Of a stretch of DNA of 64,000 nt, positions 55,601 to 64,000 are shown in pieces. The stretch covers positions 62,001 through 126,000 of the forward strand of contig LJHT01000012.1 of NCBI GenBank assembly GCA_001295905.1, read 5' to 3'. Both the position numbers and the translations under genes were made by a program. This DNA comes from a beta proteobacterium AAP51. GTDB lineage: Bacteria > Pseudomonadota > Gammaproteobacteria > Burkholderiales > Burkholderiaceae_C. Each line of letters begins with the position of its first letter. The stretch's first letter is position 1. The notes under the pieces were generated by a model. That model was not told where the DNA came from. It searched no databases and worked only from the letters and a program-made list of their open reading frames with translations.

Positions 55601-56121
55601 CCATCGCTGGCCTGGCCCACCGGCAGCACGCGCTGCGCCTGCGTGCGCGGGTCGAGGGCGTAGAGCTGCGTCACGGGTTCACCGCGCACCGAAGGCGCCG
55701 TCACCAGCACCTCGCCGGCGGGCGTATAGCCCCAGACGCGCGGGTTCTGGCCCAGCCAGCTCAGGCGCTGCGGCACGCCGCCAGCCAGCGGCATCTGGTA
55801 GGCCTCGCCAGCGCGTTCATACGCACCGCTGAAGGCCACGAAGCGGCCATCGGGGGAGAGTGCGGCGCGGAATTCCAGATCGGGGTGGGTGGTCAGGCGT
55901 TCGGCGCGGCCGCCGGCCAGGCCCACGCGCCAGAGGTCGCCTTCGGCGGTGAAGACGATGGTGCCGCCGCGCAGTGCGGGGAAACGATAGAAACCTTCGC
56001 GGGCGGGTTCGGCGGCTTCGGCGGTGGCGGGCGATGCCGGGGTTGCCGGTTGGGCTTGCACAGCCGCCGCGCTGAACAGGGCCAGGCTCGACAGCAGCAG
56101 GCGGGAAAGAGCTGGAGGCAT
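52681..56121 (-). CDS. Tricorn-like protease (S41 family), secreted
   Basis: The 1146-residue protein resembles Tricorn, a large peptidase with beta-propellers that handles short peptides. A signal peptide (residues 1-23, ending AVQAQ) directs it to the periplasm. Beta-propeller repeats (SPDGRFVAFSG, SADGHTLYFT, SPDGRWLAHT, TPDGRWLYFLS) fill about residues 40-700. A Pro/Ala-rich linker lies near 590. Then come the HFYDANMHGVDW segment with the catalytic His near 757, a PDZ domain (about 830-920), and the serine in DADTYSDGE near 1036. The periplasmic location contrasts with archaeal Tricorn. Confidence 0.9.
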   Translation of the reverse strand: MPPALSRLLLSSLALFSAAAVQAQPATPASPATAEAAEPAREGFYRFPALRGGTIVFTAEGDLWRVGLAGGRAERLTTHPDLEFRAALSPDGRFVAFSGAYERAGEAYQMPLAGGVPQRLSWLGQNPRVWGYTPAGEVLVTAPSVRGEPVTQLYALDPRTQAQRVLPVGQASDGALSADGHTLYFTRHGLGGDNVRAYRGGAMARLWRMDLRGNAEAEPLLPPGAANDQRPMPYAASSGPRVAFLSDRDGQFNLYSVDVRGGNLQQHTRHRGWDIRHAAIDGTRVVYALGADLYLIDLETGPEIGQGQRLAITLGGDADAQRERWVARPQTFFESARISPDGQRVVLSVRGRLATQGAGLLRRAELPVPSDARCREGVYSHDNQHVFALCDIRTGAPVNAAGGPPAELEVWRFNADGSGTPLQITRGATIRRLAMFPSPDGRWLAHTDKAGRLVLTALAATGPGASREVAVPGPARAAPQTLVWSPDSQAFAFARGGDDGYRQRLFLHHLASNSTLPLTSNRYSSTQPAFTPDGRWLYFLSERNFVSLNSSPWGDRNLGPFFDRRAKVYALALQASGPVFPFKPRDETQPEPAAAPPVASAAPAAPAASAARPAAGRPAIELRGLPERLFEVPLPAGNYTRLRTDGRRLYLLEADSTPERRTTLRTLAIDNTGAPPEVFAAEVNDFDLTTDGKRLMLLRRAATGPQPGDIQLMDAAAKAPTEAAVLARSQVRWTEWQLSTDPVAEWRQMFDDAWRLQRDHFYDANMHGVDWPALRRKYGALLPRVRERRELSELMAQMVAELGALHSQVGADDVRRGPDDIAPAGLGARLAKVAGGFRIEHIYRSDPELPSEASPLALVQARAGEVITSVNGRSLAGAGPGAITDLGALLRGQAGRQVLLTLKPEGAGPERRVVVLPVSAQREAALREGDWEQGRAERASARSNGRVGYLRLRAMGRDDMATFAREFYAQLDREALIIDVRNNNGGNIDSWVLTQLLRRAWAWWQPRSPEGAESYPNMQQSWRGPIAVLIDADTYSDGETFAEGIKRLQLGTLVGRRTSGAGIWLGDGNRLLDRGIMRAAETGQYALDGGWLIEGRGVTPDIDIDNPPRDTHLGGDAQLDAAVNHLLRQLADRPLPKAVPPPYARP

Positions 56122-56174
56122 GCGTGGGGCTTGGTGAAGGTTGAAGGGTGGCAGAGAAACAGGCCAGGGGTCTT

Positions 56175-56846
56175 TCAGGCGGCCAGCGGCCGTTCACGCA
56201 GCAGCCGCAGCGCCAGCGCCACGAACAGCAGCCCGCCGAAAGCCTGCAGCGCGCGCGCCACCGCCGGCCGTGCCTGCAGCCGGCGCAGGCGCGCGGCCAG
56301 CGCCACCAGCAAGAGCAGGAACACCAGCCCCTGGGCCACGAACCAGGCCCCCAGCAGCAGGAAGGACGACGTGGCCGAAGGGCTGGTGGCCGGCACGAAC
56401 TGCGGCAGGAAGGCCAGGAAAAACAGCGCCACCTTGGGGTTCAGCACGTTGGTGAGCAGGCCGCTGCGGAAATCGGCCCCCCAGGGCTGCAGCCGTGGCG
56501 TACCGGTCGTGCCTGCGGCGGCCGCGTCGGCAGCGCCGCCCCGCCAGGCCTGGCGCAGCATCTTCAGCCCCAGCCAAACCAGATAAGCCGCGCCCGCCCA
56601 TTGAATGAGCTGGAAGGCCTGCGGGTGCAAGGCCAGCAGCGCCGCCAGGCCGAAAGCCGCCGCCAGGGCGTGCACCACGCAGCCCGCCGCAATGCCGCAG
56701 GCCGCTGCCACCCCGGCCCGCACGCCACCCTGCAAGGTGCGGCTGACCGTGAGCAAGAAGTCCACGCCCGGCGTGGCGTTGAGCACGAACACGGCGGTGG
56801 CGAACACGGCCAGTTCGGCCGGGCCGGGCAGCAGGACGGGTGTCAA
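56175..56846 (-). CDS. LysE/RhtB-type amino-acid exporter
   Basis: The 223-residue membrane protein has about six hydrophobic helices. Family features are FVLNATPGVDFLLTVSRTLQGG near residues 18-40 and NPKVALFFLAFLPQFVP near 140. Exporters of this family remove amino acids such as homoserine or threonine; the substrate is not known here. No ATG lies in a sensible place, so a TTG at 56846 is chosen, giving eight residues before the first helix. The gap to the thiolase stop is 76 bases. Confidence 0.85.
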   Translation of the reverse strand: MTPVLLPGPAELAVFATAVFVLNATPGVDFLLTVSRTLQGGVRAGVAAACGIAAGCVVHALAAAFGLAALLALHPQAFQLIQWAGAAYLVWLGLKMLRQAWRGGAADAAAAGTTGTPRLQPWGADFRSGLLTNVLNPKVALFFLAFLPQFVPATSPSATSSFLLLGAWFVAQGLVFLLLLVALAARLRRLQARPAVARALQAFGGLLFVALALRLLRERPLAA

Positions 56847-56922
56847 GCCGGACGTCCAGCCGAAGACAGGCCCTGACAGCCAGCGGTCACAAGCATCCGT
56901 GCTCGAAGGCGCAGGCCCGGCT

Positions 56923-58113
56923 TCACAGCAGTTCGACCGCCATGGCCGTGGCCTCGCCCCCGCCGATGCACAGCGCCGCCACACCACGCTTCAGGCCGCG
57001 CTTCTTCAGCGCCCCGAGCAGCGTGACGACGATGCGCGCGCCGCTGGCGCCGATGGGGTGGCCCAGGGCGCAGGCGCCGCCGTGCACGTTGACGATCTCA
57101 TGCGGCAGCTGGAAGTCATGCATCGCGGCCATGGTGACGGCGGCGAAGGCCTCGTTCACTTCCCAGAGGTTCACGCTCTTGGCGTCCCAGCCGGCCTTCC
57201 GCAAGGCCTTCTGGATGGCGCCGGCCGGCGCGGTGCTGAACCACTCGGGCGCCTGTGCGTGCACCGCATGGCCGACGATGCGCGCCAGCGGCTGCAGGCC
57301 GCGCTGGCGCGCGGTGCTTTCGCGCATCAGCACCAGCGCGGCCGCGCCGTCGCTGATGCTGCTGGCGTTCGCAGCGGTGATGGTGCCGTCCTTCTTGAAC
57401 GCAGGCTTCAGGCCCGGGATCTTGTCGAGCTTGGCCTTGGCCGGTTGTTCGTCGGCCTTGATGACGGTGTCGCCGCTGCGGCCGCTCAAAGTGACGGGCG
57501 CGATCTCCCAGTCGAAGCTGCCGTCTTCGTTGGCCAGCTTGGCGCGCTGCGTGGAGGCGATGGCGTAGGCGTCCTGCGCCTCGCGTGTGAAGCCGTACTT
57601 GGCCACGCACTGTTCGGCGAAGACGCCCATGGCCTTGCCACGCTCGTAGGCGTCTTCCAGACCGTCCATGGCCATGTGGTCGAACATCTGCGTGGCGCCG
57701 TACTTCACGCCCTTGCGCGCGAACATCAGGTGCGGCGCGTTGGTCATGCTTTCCATGCCGCCGGCCACCACCACCTGCGCGCTGCCGGCGGCCAGCATGT
57801 CGTGGCCGAACATCAGCGCGCGCATGCCGCTGCCGCACATCTTGGACAGCGTCACCGCGCCTGCGCTCTGCGGCAGCCCGGCCTTCAGCGCCGCTTGGCG
57901 CGCCGGGGCCTGGCCCTGGCCGGCCATCAGGCAGTTACCCAGCAGCACTTCGTCCACCGCGTCACCGGGCACGCCGGCCCGTTCGACGGCGGCCTTCACG
58001 GCCACGGCGCCCAGTTCCCAGGCGGCGAGGCCGGCGAAGTCACCCAGCAGGCCGCCGATGGGCGTGCGGGCGGCGGACACGATGACGATGGGGTCACGGG
58101 CGGGATCAGACAT
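56923..58113 (-). CDS. Acetyl-CoA acetyltransferase (thiolase)
   Basis: Biosynthetic-type thiolase that condenses two acetyl-CoA, or cleaves acetoacetyl-CoA. The 396-residue product has the nucleophile Cys in [13 protein letters not shown] near residue 91, the NEAFA motif near 315, the His in [17 protein letters not shown] near 347 and the proton-donor Cys in [14 protein letters not shown] near 380. AGGAG precedes the ATG. It overlaps the aceK stop by eight bases, so the two genes are translationally coupled. It could supply PHB synthesis or complete leucine breakdown after HMG-CoA lyase. Confidence 0.93.
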   Translation of the reverse strand: MSDPARDPIVIVSAARTPIGGLLGDFAGLAAWELGAVAVKAAVERAGVPGDAVDEVLLGNCLMAGQGQAPARQAALKAGLPQSAGAVTLSKMCGSGMRALMFGHDMLAAGSAQVVVAGGMESMTNAPHLMFARKGVKYGATQMFDHMAMDGLEDAYERGKAMGVFAEQCVAKYGFTREAQDAYAIASTQRAKLANEDGSFDWEIAPVTLSGRSGDTVIKADEQPAKAKLDKIPGLKPAFKKDGTITAANASSISDGAAALVLMRESTARQRGLQPLARIVGHAVHAQAPEWFSTAPAGAIQKALRKAGWDAKSVNLWEVNEAFAAVTMAAMHDFQLPHEIVNVHGGACALGHPIGASGARIVVTLLGALKKRGLKRGVAALCIGGGEATAMAVELL

Positions 58114-59911
58114 GGGCAGCTCCTGGCGATGAACCGGCCGCGGCGTGCGCGGGGCCGGCGGTGAAACGTTTGGCGGGCTCGTAGGGAAACACGTCGTGCA
58201 CGTGCCCTTGCTGGATGCGTTCCTTGCAGCCTTGCCAGAAGGCGGCGTCCAGCAGGTCGGCGTGGTGGGCCATGAAGACCTCGCGCACGGCCGCGTTGCC
58301 CAGCAGGAAGGGCGCGAAGGTCTCGGGGAACACGTCTTTCGGACCCACGGTGTACCAGACCTCGCCACTCATCTCTTCTTCCTCGTTGCGCGGCGCGGGC
58401 ACGCGGCGGAAGTTGCAGTCGGTGAGGTATTCGATCTCGTCGTAGTCGTAGAACACCACCTTGCCGTGGCGCGTGACGCCGAAGTTCTTCCACAGCATGT
58501 CGCCAGGGAAGATGTTGGCCGCCACCAGGTCCTTGATGGCGTTGCCGTACTCCACCACCGCGTGGGCCACGGCCTCGGGCTCGGCCTCCTGCAGGTAGAT
58601 GTTCAGCGGGATCATGCGGCGCTCGATGTAGAGGTGCTTGATGACCAGGCTGTCGCCGCCGTTCTGGCTGTCTTCCTCCAGCAGGCTGGGGCAGTAGCGC
58701 TGCAGCTCGTCGATGAGCTCCTGCTCGAAGCGGTGGCGCGGGAAGGCCACGTTGCTGTACTCCAGGGTGTCGGCCATGCGGCCCACGCGGTCGTGCTGCT
58801 TCACCAGCAGGTACTTGCTCTTGATGAGCTCGCGCGTGGTGTCCTTCTGCGGCGGGTAGTAGTCCTTGATGACCTTGAACACGTACGGGAAGGAAGGCAG
58901 GTCGAAGACCAGCATCACCATGCCCTTGATGCCGGGCGCAATGCGGAACTTGTCCGACGAATGGCGCTGGTGCGCCATGAAGTCGCGGTAGAACAGGTTC
59001 TTGCCGTGCTTCTGCAGGCCCAGGCAGTTGTAGAGCTCGGCGCGCGGCTTGCGTGGCATCAGCCCGCGCAGGAAGTGCACGTAGGCGCTGGGTATCTCCA
59101 TGTCCACCATGAAGTAGGCGCGGGCATAGCTGAAGATCATCAGCAGCTCGTCTTCGCCGAAGAGGGCGGCGTCGATGCGCAGCTTGCCGTTCGCGCCGTG
59201 CAGGATGGGCAGGGCCAGCGGCGTTTCGGTGAAGCCGTTGATGATCTTGCCCACCAGGTAGGCGCCCTTGTTGCGGTAGAACAGGCTGGCCAACACCTGG
59301 ATCTGGAAGTTCGCACGCGGCCTGAAGCCGCCCAGCTCGGCCAGCATGGCCTGCACCACGTGGTGGGCGTCGCGGTCGAGGTCTTCGAATTCGCGTTCGA
59401 GCTGGAAGTTGGTGACGATGCGCTTCCAGGTTTCCTGCAGCTTCTCGCGCGTGGGGTAGTAGGCCCTGTAGGTGGGAATGGAGCCCGGCTCGTCGTCTTC
59501 GATGTACTCGGTGCTGACCGCTGGGCGCACGAAGATGAAGTCGTTGCGGAAGTAGCTGCGGTGCAGCAGCTTGGACGTCACGGAGTTGAAGAAGGTCTCG
59601 GCCAGCTCGGGCTGGTGGTGGTCGACCAGCAGGCCGATGAAGTGCAGCTTGGCCTGCTGCCAGGTGTCCATGCTCAGCGTCTCGATGGCGAAATCGGCCC
59701 GCAGCCGGTCCACGGCCTCGTTCACGCGCTGGTCGTAGAACTCGATGCGCTGGGCCTGGGCGCGCTGCTGGCCATGCCAGTCGGCCTGCTCGAAGCGCTG
59801 CTTGGCCAGGCGCGTGGTTTCGCGGAACAGGCGGTAATGGCGGTTGAAGCCCTCCATCAGGGCCTGGGCGATGGCGAAGGCGTGGCTGTCGGTGAGCTGG
59901 TGCGGAAACAT
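58106..59911 (-). CDS. aceK: Isocitrate dehydrogenase kinase/phosphatase
   Basis: AceK phosphorylates and dephosphorylates isocitrate dehydrogenase, sending carbon to the glyoxylate bypass during growth on acetate or fatty acids. The 601-residue protein has the regulatory N-terminal half and the kinase-like C-terminal half with [16 protein letters not shown] near residue 335, [16 protein letters not shown] near 420, and [19 protein letters not shown] near 475 with the metal-binding Asp. The ATG at 59911 gives the family start [17 protein letters not shown] lies ten bases upstream, predicting a very short leader. It is not next to the aceA/aceB genes here. Confidence 0.95.
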   Translation of the reverse strand: MFPHQLTDSHAFAIAQALMEGFNRHYRLFRETTRLAKQRFEQADWHGQQRAQAQRIEFYDQRVNEAVDRLRADFAIETLSMDTWQQAKLHFIGLLVDHHQPELAETFFNSVTSKLLHRSYFRNDFIFVRPAVSTEYIEDDEPGSIPTYRAYYPTREKLQETWKRIVTNFQLEREFEDLDRDAHHVVQAMLAELGGFRPRANFQIQVLASLFYRNKGAYLVGKIINGFTETPLALPILHGANGKLRIDAALFGEDELLMIFSYARAYFMVDMEIPSAYVHFLRGLMPRKPRAELYNCLGLQKHGKNLFYRDFMAHQRHSSDKFRIAPGIKGMVMLVFDLPSFPYVFKVIKDYYPPQKDTTRELIKSKYLLVKQHDRVGRMADTLEYSNVAFPRHRFEQELIDELQRYCPSLLEEDSQNGGDSLVIKHLYIERRMIPLNIYLQEAEPEAVAHAVVEYGNAIKDLVAANIFPGDMLWKNFGVTRHGKVVFYDYDEIEYLTDCNFRRVPAPRNEEEEMSGEVWYTVGPKDVFPETFAPFLLGNAAVREVFMAHHADLLDAAFWQGCKERIQQGHVHDVFPYEPAKRFTAGPAHAAAGSSPGAAHV

Positions 59912-60100
59912 CGTGCCCCGAAGTGTAGGCAGCCCGGGCGTGTTCGCGCCCAGGTGAGCAAAAACACCGCCCTGAGGCAATTTGTCATCCAGCCCGTCAT
60001 CACCTCAGCCCCCCGCCTGCCGAAGATGCGGTGCACGGGCTCGTTCCAGCCCGCCTGCACGTCTTCACGGTTCTAAGGTTTCCACCCTTCCTGTTGCGCC

Positions 60101-61153
60101 ATGCCCGTTGCCCTGGACCATCTCGCCGAGCTCACGGCATTTCGCGACCGCGACCTGCTGGACACCACACTGGCCGGTGCGCTGAAGGACCTGCTGGCAC
60201 CCGAGATGCTGGCCTTGTACCGCTGCGTGGGCGAAGGCGAGGCGCAGCGCTGGCTGCTGCGCGCCCGCCTGTGCCGCGGCGACCTCGTGGCCAATGCCGA
60301 CACGCTGTGGACCGATGTCGACCAGCTGCCTTCGGTGCACAGCCAGCCCGAGCGGCTGGCCTGCCTTCGCAGCCAGCAGGTGCTGGCAGGCACGACGGCG
60401 GCGCCGGGGCAGCACGTCACCTTTTTTCCGCTGGCCTGCGCGCGCGACGCCGAGGGCGTGGTGGAGGTGCACAGCACCACGCCGCTGGACCTGGAAGCCC
60501 AGCGCCTGGTGCTGGGCGTGCTGCGCGTTTACTGCAACTTCCAGGCGCTGCTGGACGACAACGAGCGCGACATGCTCACGCGGCTGCTCAACCGCAAGAC
60601 CTTCGACGACTGCTTCTGGCGCGCCACCGCGCTGCCCACGGCGCCGGCCGCGGCCCTGTCGGCGCCTCCCGACCCCGCCGACGCGCGGCGCCATGGCACG
60701 CCACAGTCGGCGTGGCTGGCCGTCATCGACATCGACCACTTCAAGCGCGTCAACGACAGCTTCGGCCACCTGATGGGCGACGAGGTGCTGCTGCTGCTGT
60801 CACGCCTGATGCGCAGCAGCTTCCGCTTCCACGACCACCTGTTCCGCTTCGGCGGCGAGGAATTCGTGGTGCTGATGCGCTGCCCGAACCAGGCCGGCGC
60901 CGCCGCAGCGCTGGAACGCCTGCGCTTGAACGTGCGCGGCCACCACTTCCCGCAGGTGGGGCGCATCACCATCAGCATCGGCTACACGCAGCTGCGCGCG
61001 GGCGACACACCGCAGGCGGCTTTCGAGCGCGCCGACCAGGCCGTCTACTACGCCAAGCAGCACGGACGCGACCAGGCCTGCCACCACGCCGTGCTGGTGG
61101 CGCAGGGCGCGCTGCAGGACGCCTCGCGCACGAGCGAGGTCGAGCTCTTCTAG
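60101..61153 (+). CDS. Diguanylate cyclase with GAF-like sensor domain
   Basis: The 350-residue soluble protein has an N-terminal domain like GAF (about residues 1-160) and a GGDEF domain with active-site GGEEF near residue 251, preceded by the inhibitory-site motif RFHD (RxxD) five residues upstream. It should make cyclic di-GMP from GTP and be inhibited by the product. The domain contains a 35-residue Pro/Ala-rich insertion near residue 185. It is convergent with the carbonic anhydrase gene; the stop codons overlap in a shared CTAG. Confidence 0.9.
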   Translation: MPVALDHLAELTAFRDRDLLDTTLAGALKDLLAPEMLALYRCVGEGEAQRWLLRARLCRGDLVANADTLWTDVDQLPSVHSQPERLACLRSQQVLAGTTAAPGQHVTFFPLACARDAEGVVEVHSTTPLDLEAQRLVLGVLRVYCNFQALLDDNERDMLTRLLNRKTFDDCFWRATALPTAPAAALSAPPDPADARRHGTPQSAWLAVIDIDHFKRVNDSFGHLMGDEVLLLLSRLMRSSFRFHDHLFRFGGEEFVVLMRCPNQAGAAAALERLRLNVRGHHFPQVGRITISIGYTQLRAGDTPQAAFERADQAVYYAKQHGRDQACHHAVLVAQGALQDASRTSEVELF

Positions 61154-61875
61154 CCTTCGCCGCCGGCCGCGGCGCTGTCGCCGCGCGGGTAGCGCTTCAG
61201 GGCGCGTGCGAAAACATCCACCACCTCGGTGTGCGCCTGCATGGTGACGCCCAGGTCCTTCAGCAGGCCGTCCTTCAGGCCGTAGACCCAGCCGTGCACG
61301 GCCACGGGCTGGCCGCGCGCCCAGGCGTCCTGGATCACGGTGGACAGCGCCACGTTGCCCACCTGCTCGATGACGTTCATCTCGCACAGCACGTCTTCCT
61401 GCTGCTCGGGCGGCAGGTGGTCCAGCCGCCCGCGATGGCGCAGCCGCACGTCCTGCACGTGGCGCAGCCAGTTGTCGGCCAGGCCGATGCGCAGGCCGCG
61501 CAGGGCCGCGCGCACGCCGGCGCAGCCGTAATGGCCCACCACCATGATGTGCCTGACCTTGAGATGCTCCACCGCGAACTGGATGGTGCTCAGCGCGTTG
61601 AGGTCGCTGTGCACCACCAGGTTGGCCACGTTGCGGTGCACGAAGACCTCGCCGGGGTCCAGGCCCGTGATCTCGTTGGCCGGCACGCGGCTGTCGGCGC
61701 AGCCTATCCACATGTAGCGCGGGCTCTGCTGCCGCGCCAGGCGGGTGAAGAAGCCGGGTTCGCGGGCCTTGGTGGCCTCGGCCCAGCGGCGGTTGCTGTC
61801 GAGCAAATCTTGCAGCCCATCGGCTCCTGGGCTTGCGGTGCTGGTCAGGGGGACGTTCGGCTCGGCACTGTGCAT
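61150..61875 (-). CDS. Beta-class carbonic anhydrase
   Basis: The enzyme interconverts CO2 and bicarbonate in the cytoplasm. The 241-residue protein has zinc ligands in WIGCADSRVPA near residue 58 (Cys and Asp) and VVGHYGCAGVRA near 113 (His and Cys), plus NVANLVVHSD between them. Length matches the E. coli Can type. On this strand TAGCAT (61887-61882) lies six bases before the ATG, with no Shine-Dalgarno, pointing to a leaderless mRNA from a promoter inside the end of the GGDEF-EAL gene. The start overlaps that gene by 31 bases. Confidence 0.93.
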   Translation of the reverse strand: MHSAEPNVPLTSTASPGADGLQDLLDSNRRWAEATKAREPGFFTRLARQQSPRYMWIGCADSRVPANEITGLDPGEVFVHRNVANLVVHSDLNALSTIQFAVEHLKVRHIMVVGHYGCAGVRAALRGLRIGLADNWLRHVQDVRLRHRGRLDHLPPEQQEDVLCEMNVIEQVGNVALSTVIQDAWARGQPVAVHGWVYGLKDGLLKDLGVTMQAHTEVVDVFARALKRYPRGDSAAAGGEG

Positions 61876-63806
61876 GCCGCCATGCTAGGGCCTGGGCCAG
61901 CGGGCCGAAAGGCCGCGCCGCCGGCCACCAGTTCGGCCATCAGCTCGGCCATGCGTTCGGGCAGCAAGGGCCGGCCGAGCAGGAAGCCTTGCGCTTCGTC
62001 GCACCCGGCCTCAGCCAGGAACTGAAGCTGGCTCTCGGTTTCCACGCCCTCGGCCACCACGCGCATGTCCAGGCTGTGCGCCAGCGAGATGACGGCACGG
62101 GTGATGGCGGCATCGTCACGGTCCGTCGGCAGACCGTCGACGAAAGAGCGGTCGATCTTCAGCGTCTGCGCCGGAAAGCGTTTCAGGTAGGCCAGCGACG
62201 AATAGCCGGTGCCGAAGTCGTCGATGGCGATCTGCACACCCAGCGCATGCAGGCGCTTGAGCGATTGCTGCGCGCGCTCGGCGTCGGCCATCAGCACGCT
62301 TTCGGTGACCTCGATCTCCAGCAGGCTGGCCGGCAAGCCGGCGGCCTCCAGCGCGTGGCTGACTTCGTCCACCAGCGTGGGATGCGAGAACTGGCGCGCC
62401 GAGACGTTCACCGAACAGCGCGGCGGTGCCATGGCGGCTTGCTGCCATGCGTGCATCTGCCGGCAGGCGGCTTCCAGCACCCAGCGGCCCATGGGCACGA
62501 TGAGGCCGCTTTCTTCGGCCAGCGCGATGAACTCGCCCGGTGCGAGCAGGCCGCGCCGCGGGTGCTGCCAGCGCACCAGCGCCTCCATGCCCAGCAGCGC
62601 GCCGCTGCGCACACCGAACTTCGGCTGGTAGTGCAGCCGGAGTTCGTGGTTCTGGATCGCTTGCCGCAGCTCGCCTTCCAAGGACAGATGGGCCGCCGCG
62701 CGTTCGGCCAGCTGCGGCGTGAAGAACTGGAAGTTGTTCTTGCCGCGCGCCTTCGCCAGGTACATGGCGGTGTCGGCGCACTTCAGCAGCGTGGCGGCGT
62801 CGTCGGCGTCGTCGGGAAACCGGCTGATGCCCACGCTGGCGCTCACCTGAATCGGCTGACCTGCCAGGTGCAGCGGCTCGGCCAGCTCGGTGAGCGCACG
62901 GCCGGCGATCTTCGTCAGCGTGGTGGCATCGGGGTTGCCGTCGAGCAGCACCACGAACTCGTCGCCGCCCAGCCGACCCACGATGTCGGCCCCGCGCAGC
63001 AGGCCCGTCAGACGCTGGGCCACGGTCTTCAGCAGTTCGTCGCCGGCATCGTGGCCCAAGGTGTCGTTGACGGCCTTGAAACGGTCGAGATCGATGAAGA
63101 ACACCGACAGGCTGGCACCGGCGCGCCGCGCCCGCTCCAGCGCATGCTCCAGCTGCTGCACGAACATGCTGCGGTTGGCCACGCCCGTCAGCACGTCGTA
63201 GCGGGCCAGTTGCTGCACTCGCTGTTCGGCCAGGGTGACCTGGGTGACGTCGGAGCCCACGCCGCGGTAGCCGCGGAATTCGCCGTCCACGAACACCGGC
63301 TCTCCGCTGATGCGCACGTAGTAGCGCGCGTGGCCCGGCGCACGCACGCCGCAGACGATGTTGCGAAAGGCGCTGCGCGCGGCCACCAGGGCTGCGAACG
63401 CGGCCGGCCCGCCCTCGCCCTGCGCTTCGAGGTCGAGCAGCGCGTGCTTGCCGCTCAGCAGCGCGGCGAGATCGTCGCCGACATCGGTGGTGTGCGCAGA
63501 CACATAGTTGAAGCGCAGCGCGGCATCTTGTTCCCACACCCAGTCGGACGACAGCGACAGCAGGCTCGCCAGCCGCGCCTGGCTCGCCGCCAGCTGCGCA
63601 TGCAGCTCGCCCATCTCGCGCGACGCCACTTCCTGCGAACGTTCGAGCAGGTAGCGGTCCTGCTCGGCATCGGTGTAGGCGCGGCTCACACGTTCCAGCA
63701 AGGCTGGCAGCCCCGCCGTGCCCGGGGCCTGCGCCAGCGCCGCGACGTCCAGCCCCACACGCTGCAGCTGGCGCTGCAAGGTGGGGTGCCAGGCCGCGGG
63801 TGCCAT
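61845..63806 (-). CDS. PAS-GGDEF-EAL cyclic di-GMP enzyme
   Basis: The 653-residue protein has an N-terminal coiled region, a PAS domain (about residues 80-195), a GGDEF domain with an intact GGDEF near residue 279, and an EAL domain starting near 385 with EALVRW near 407, NVSARQF, DDFGTGYSSLAYLKRF and EGVET. Both active sites look complete, so it may act as a synthase, a phosphodiesterase or both. The ATG is preceded by GGGAGGT and lies four bases after the stop of a FIST-domain gene, so the two are co-transcribed. Confidence 0.92.
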   Translation of the reverse strand: MAPAAWHPTLQRQLQRVGLDVAALAQAPGTAGLPALLERVSRAYTDAEQDRYLLERSQEVASREMGELHAQLAASQARLASLLSLSSDWVWEQDAALRFNYVSAHTTDVGDDLAALLSGKHALLDLEAQGEGGPAAFAALVAARSAFRNIVCGVRAPGHARYYVRISGEPVFVDGEFRGYRGVGSDVTQVTLAEQRVQQLARYDVLTGVANRSMFVQQLEHALERARRAGASLSVFFIDLDRFKAVNDTLGHDAGDELLKTVAQRLTGLLRGADIVGRLGGDEFVVLLDGNPDATTLTKIAGRALTELAEPLHLAGQPIQVSASVGISRFPDDADDAATLLKCADTAMYLAKARGKNNFQFFTPQLAERAAAHLSLEGELRQAIQNHELRLHYQPKFGVRSGALLGMEALVRWQHPRRGLLAPGEFIALAEESGLIVPMGRWVLEAACRQMHAWQQAAMAPPRCSVNVSARQFSHPTLVDEVSHALEAAGLPASLLEIEVTESVLMADAERAQQSLKRLHALGVQIAIDDFGTGYSSLAYLKRFPAQTLKIDRSFVDGLPTDRDDAAITRAVISLAHSLDMRVVAEGVETESQLQFLAEAGCDEAQGFLLGRPLLPERMAELMAELVAGGAAFRPAGPGPSMAACTVPSRTSP

Positions 63807-63810
63807 CGGG

Positions 63811-64000
63811 CTATACCTCCCGCAGCACGGTGACGGTCATGGTCTGGTTGTGCAGCTGGCTGGCGCTGCCGCCAAAGCCAGCGGCAATCTCGCCATACGA
63901 GTAGAAGCCCACGTGCACCGCGCCCGGGGGTGCGCCTTCCATCAAGGATTCGACTTCCTCCTCGGTGCGCTCGCCCAGCACCAGGCGGCGGCCGACACAG
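63811..64000 (-). CDS. FIST domain sensor protein (3' end only)
   Basis: The last 63 codons are open to the window edge and end with TAG at 63811-63813. The tail reads VGFYSYGEI followed by AAGFGG and ends MTVTVLREV, typical of the C-terminal FIST_C domain (FIST proteins bind small ligands such as amino acids). The gene runs into the PAS-GGDEF-EAL gene with a four-base gap, suggesting that FIST sensing feeds c-di-GMP turnover, a known FIST partnership. Confidence 0.85.
   Translation of the reverse strand, partial: CVGRRLVLGERTEEEVESLMEGAPPGAVHVGFYSYGEIAAGFGGSASQLHNQTMTVTVLREV

Noticed and set aside
52525..56586. A 1353-codon open frame opposite the Tricorn-like protease
   Set aside because: It is an antisense mirror of a high-GC gene; the opposite strand shows signal peptide, propellers, PDZ and active site.

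Overview
This is a 64 kb chromosomal window with very high G+C (about 70% by eye). Dense gene packing, CIRCE-controlled groESL, the coaE-zapD-yacG block, Bug-type solute receptors, a PEP-CTERM protein behind a sigma-54 promoter, leucine/isovalerate (liu) genes, MsrPQ and AceK all point to a betaproteobacterium of the order Burkholderiales. The Comamonadaceae or the Rubrivivax/Leptothrix/Aquincola group (Sphaerotilaceae) fit best. No rRNA, tRNA, CRISPR array, insertion sequence, prophage or clear genomic island was seen, and no gene looks broken.

Layout. 0-4 kb: coaE, zapD, yacG, then groES-groEL with a TATAAT promoter and CIRCE operator. 4-10 kb: a DUF1631 protein, an epoxide-hydrolase-like enzyme coupled to engB, a cytochrome c4, and msrP-msrQ. 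10-15.7 kb: a double-length UvrA of 1893 aa with four intact ATPase sites. 16-23 kb: a VWA/PEP-CTERM protein with its sigma-54 promoter, small secreted proteins, a 3-hydroxybutyrate-oligomer hydrolase lipoprotein, and a cyclase-like/NB-ARC/TPR regulator. 23-29 kb: a malonate operon (GntR regulator, malonyl-CoA decarboxylase, Bug receptor, malonyl-CoA synthetase, epimerase). 29-33.7 kb: CLC channel, actP with its DUF485 partner, and a VgrG-tip-like beta-helix protein. 33.7-42 kb: leucine catabolism genes (mccB, hydratase, mccA, HMG-CoA lyase) behind a LiuR-like palindrome, with passengers. 42-48 kb: CbiM-like membrane protein, trkH-trkA, a DUF2868/DUF3482 fusion and a LuxR-type regulator. 48.7-60 kb: hybrid histidine kinase, acyl-CoA dehydrogenase, Tricorn-like protease, LysE exporter, thiolase and aceK. 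60-64 kb: c-di-GMP genes (GGDEF; PAS-GGDEF-EAL), a beta-carbonic anhydrase and a truncated FIST sensor gene.

Themes. Several genes handle short acyl-CoA, malonate and polyhydroxybutyrate carbon: the malonate and liu operons, thiolase, oligomer hydrolase, ActP and AceK.

The strongest unexplained signals are non-coding. (1) A family of about 92 bp repeats (three copies) lies between a stop codon and the next gene of an operon, always in the same direction; one copy appears to supply the start and N-terminus of actP. (2) A second repeat family (two copies) begins exactly at a TGA stop codon; its hairpin changes sequence between copies but keeps its pairing and an invariant loop, as expected of a structured RNA. 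(3) At least seven genes have a TANNNT -10-like box 6-8 nt before the ATG and no Shine-Dalgarno sequence, suggesting leaderless mRNAs.

All family names come from recognising motifs in translations. No database search was run.
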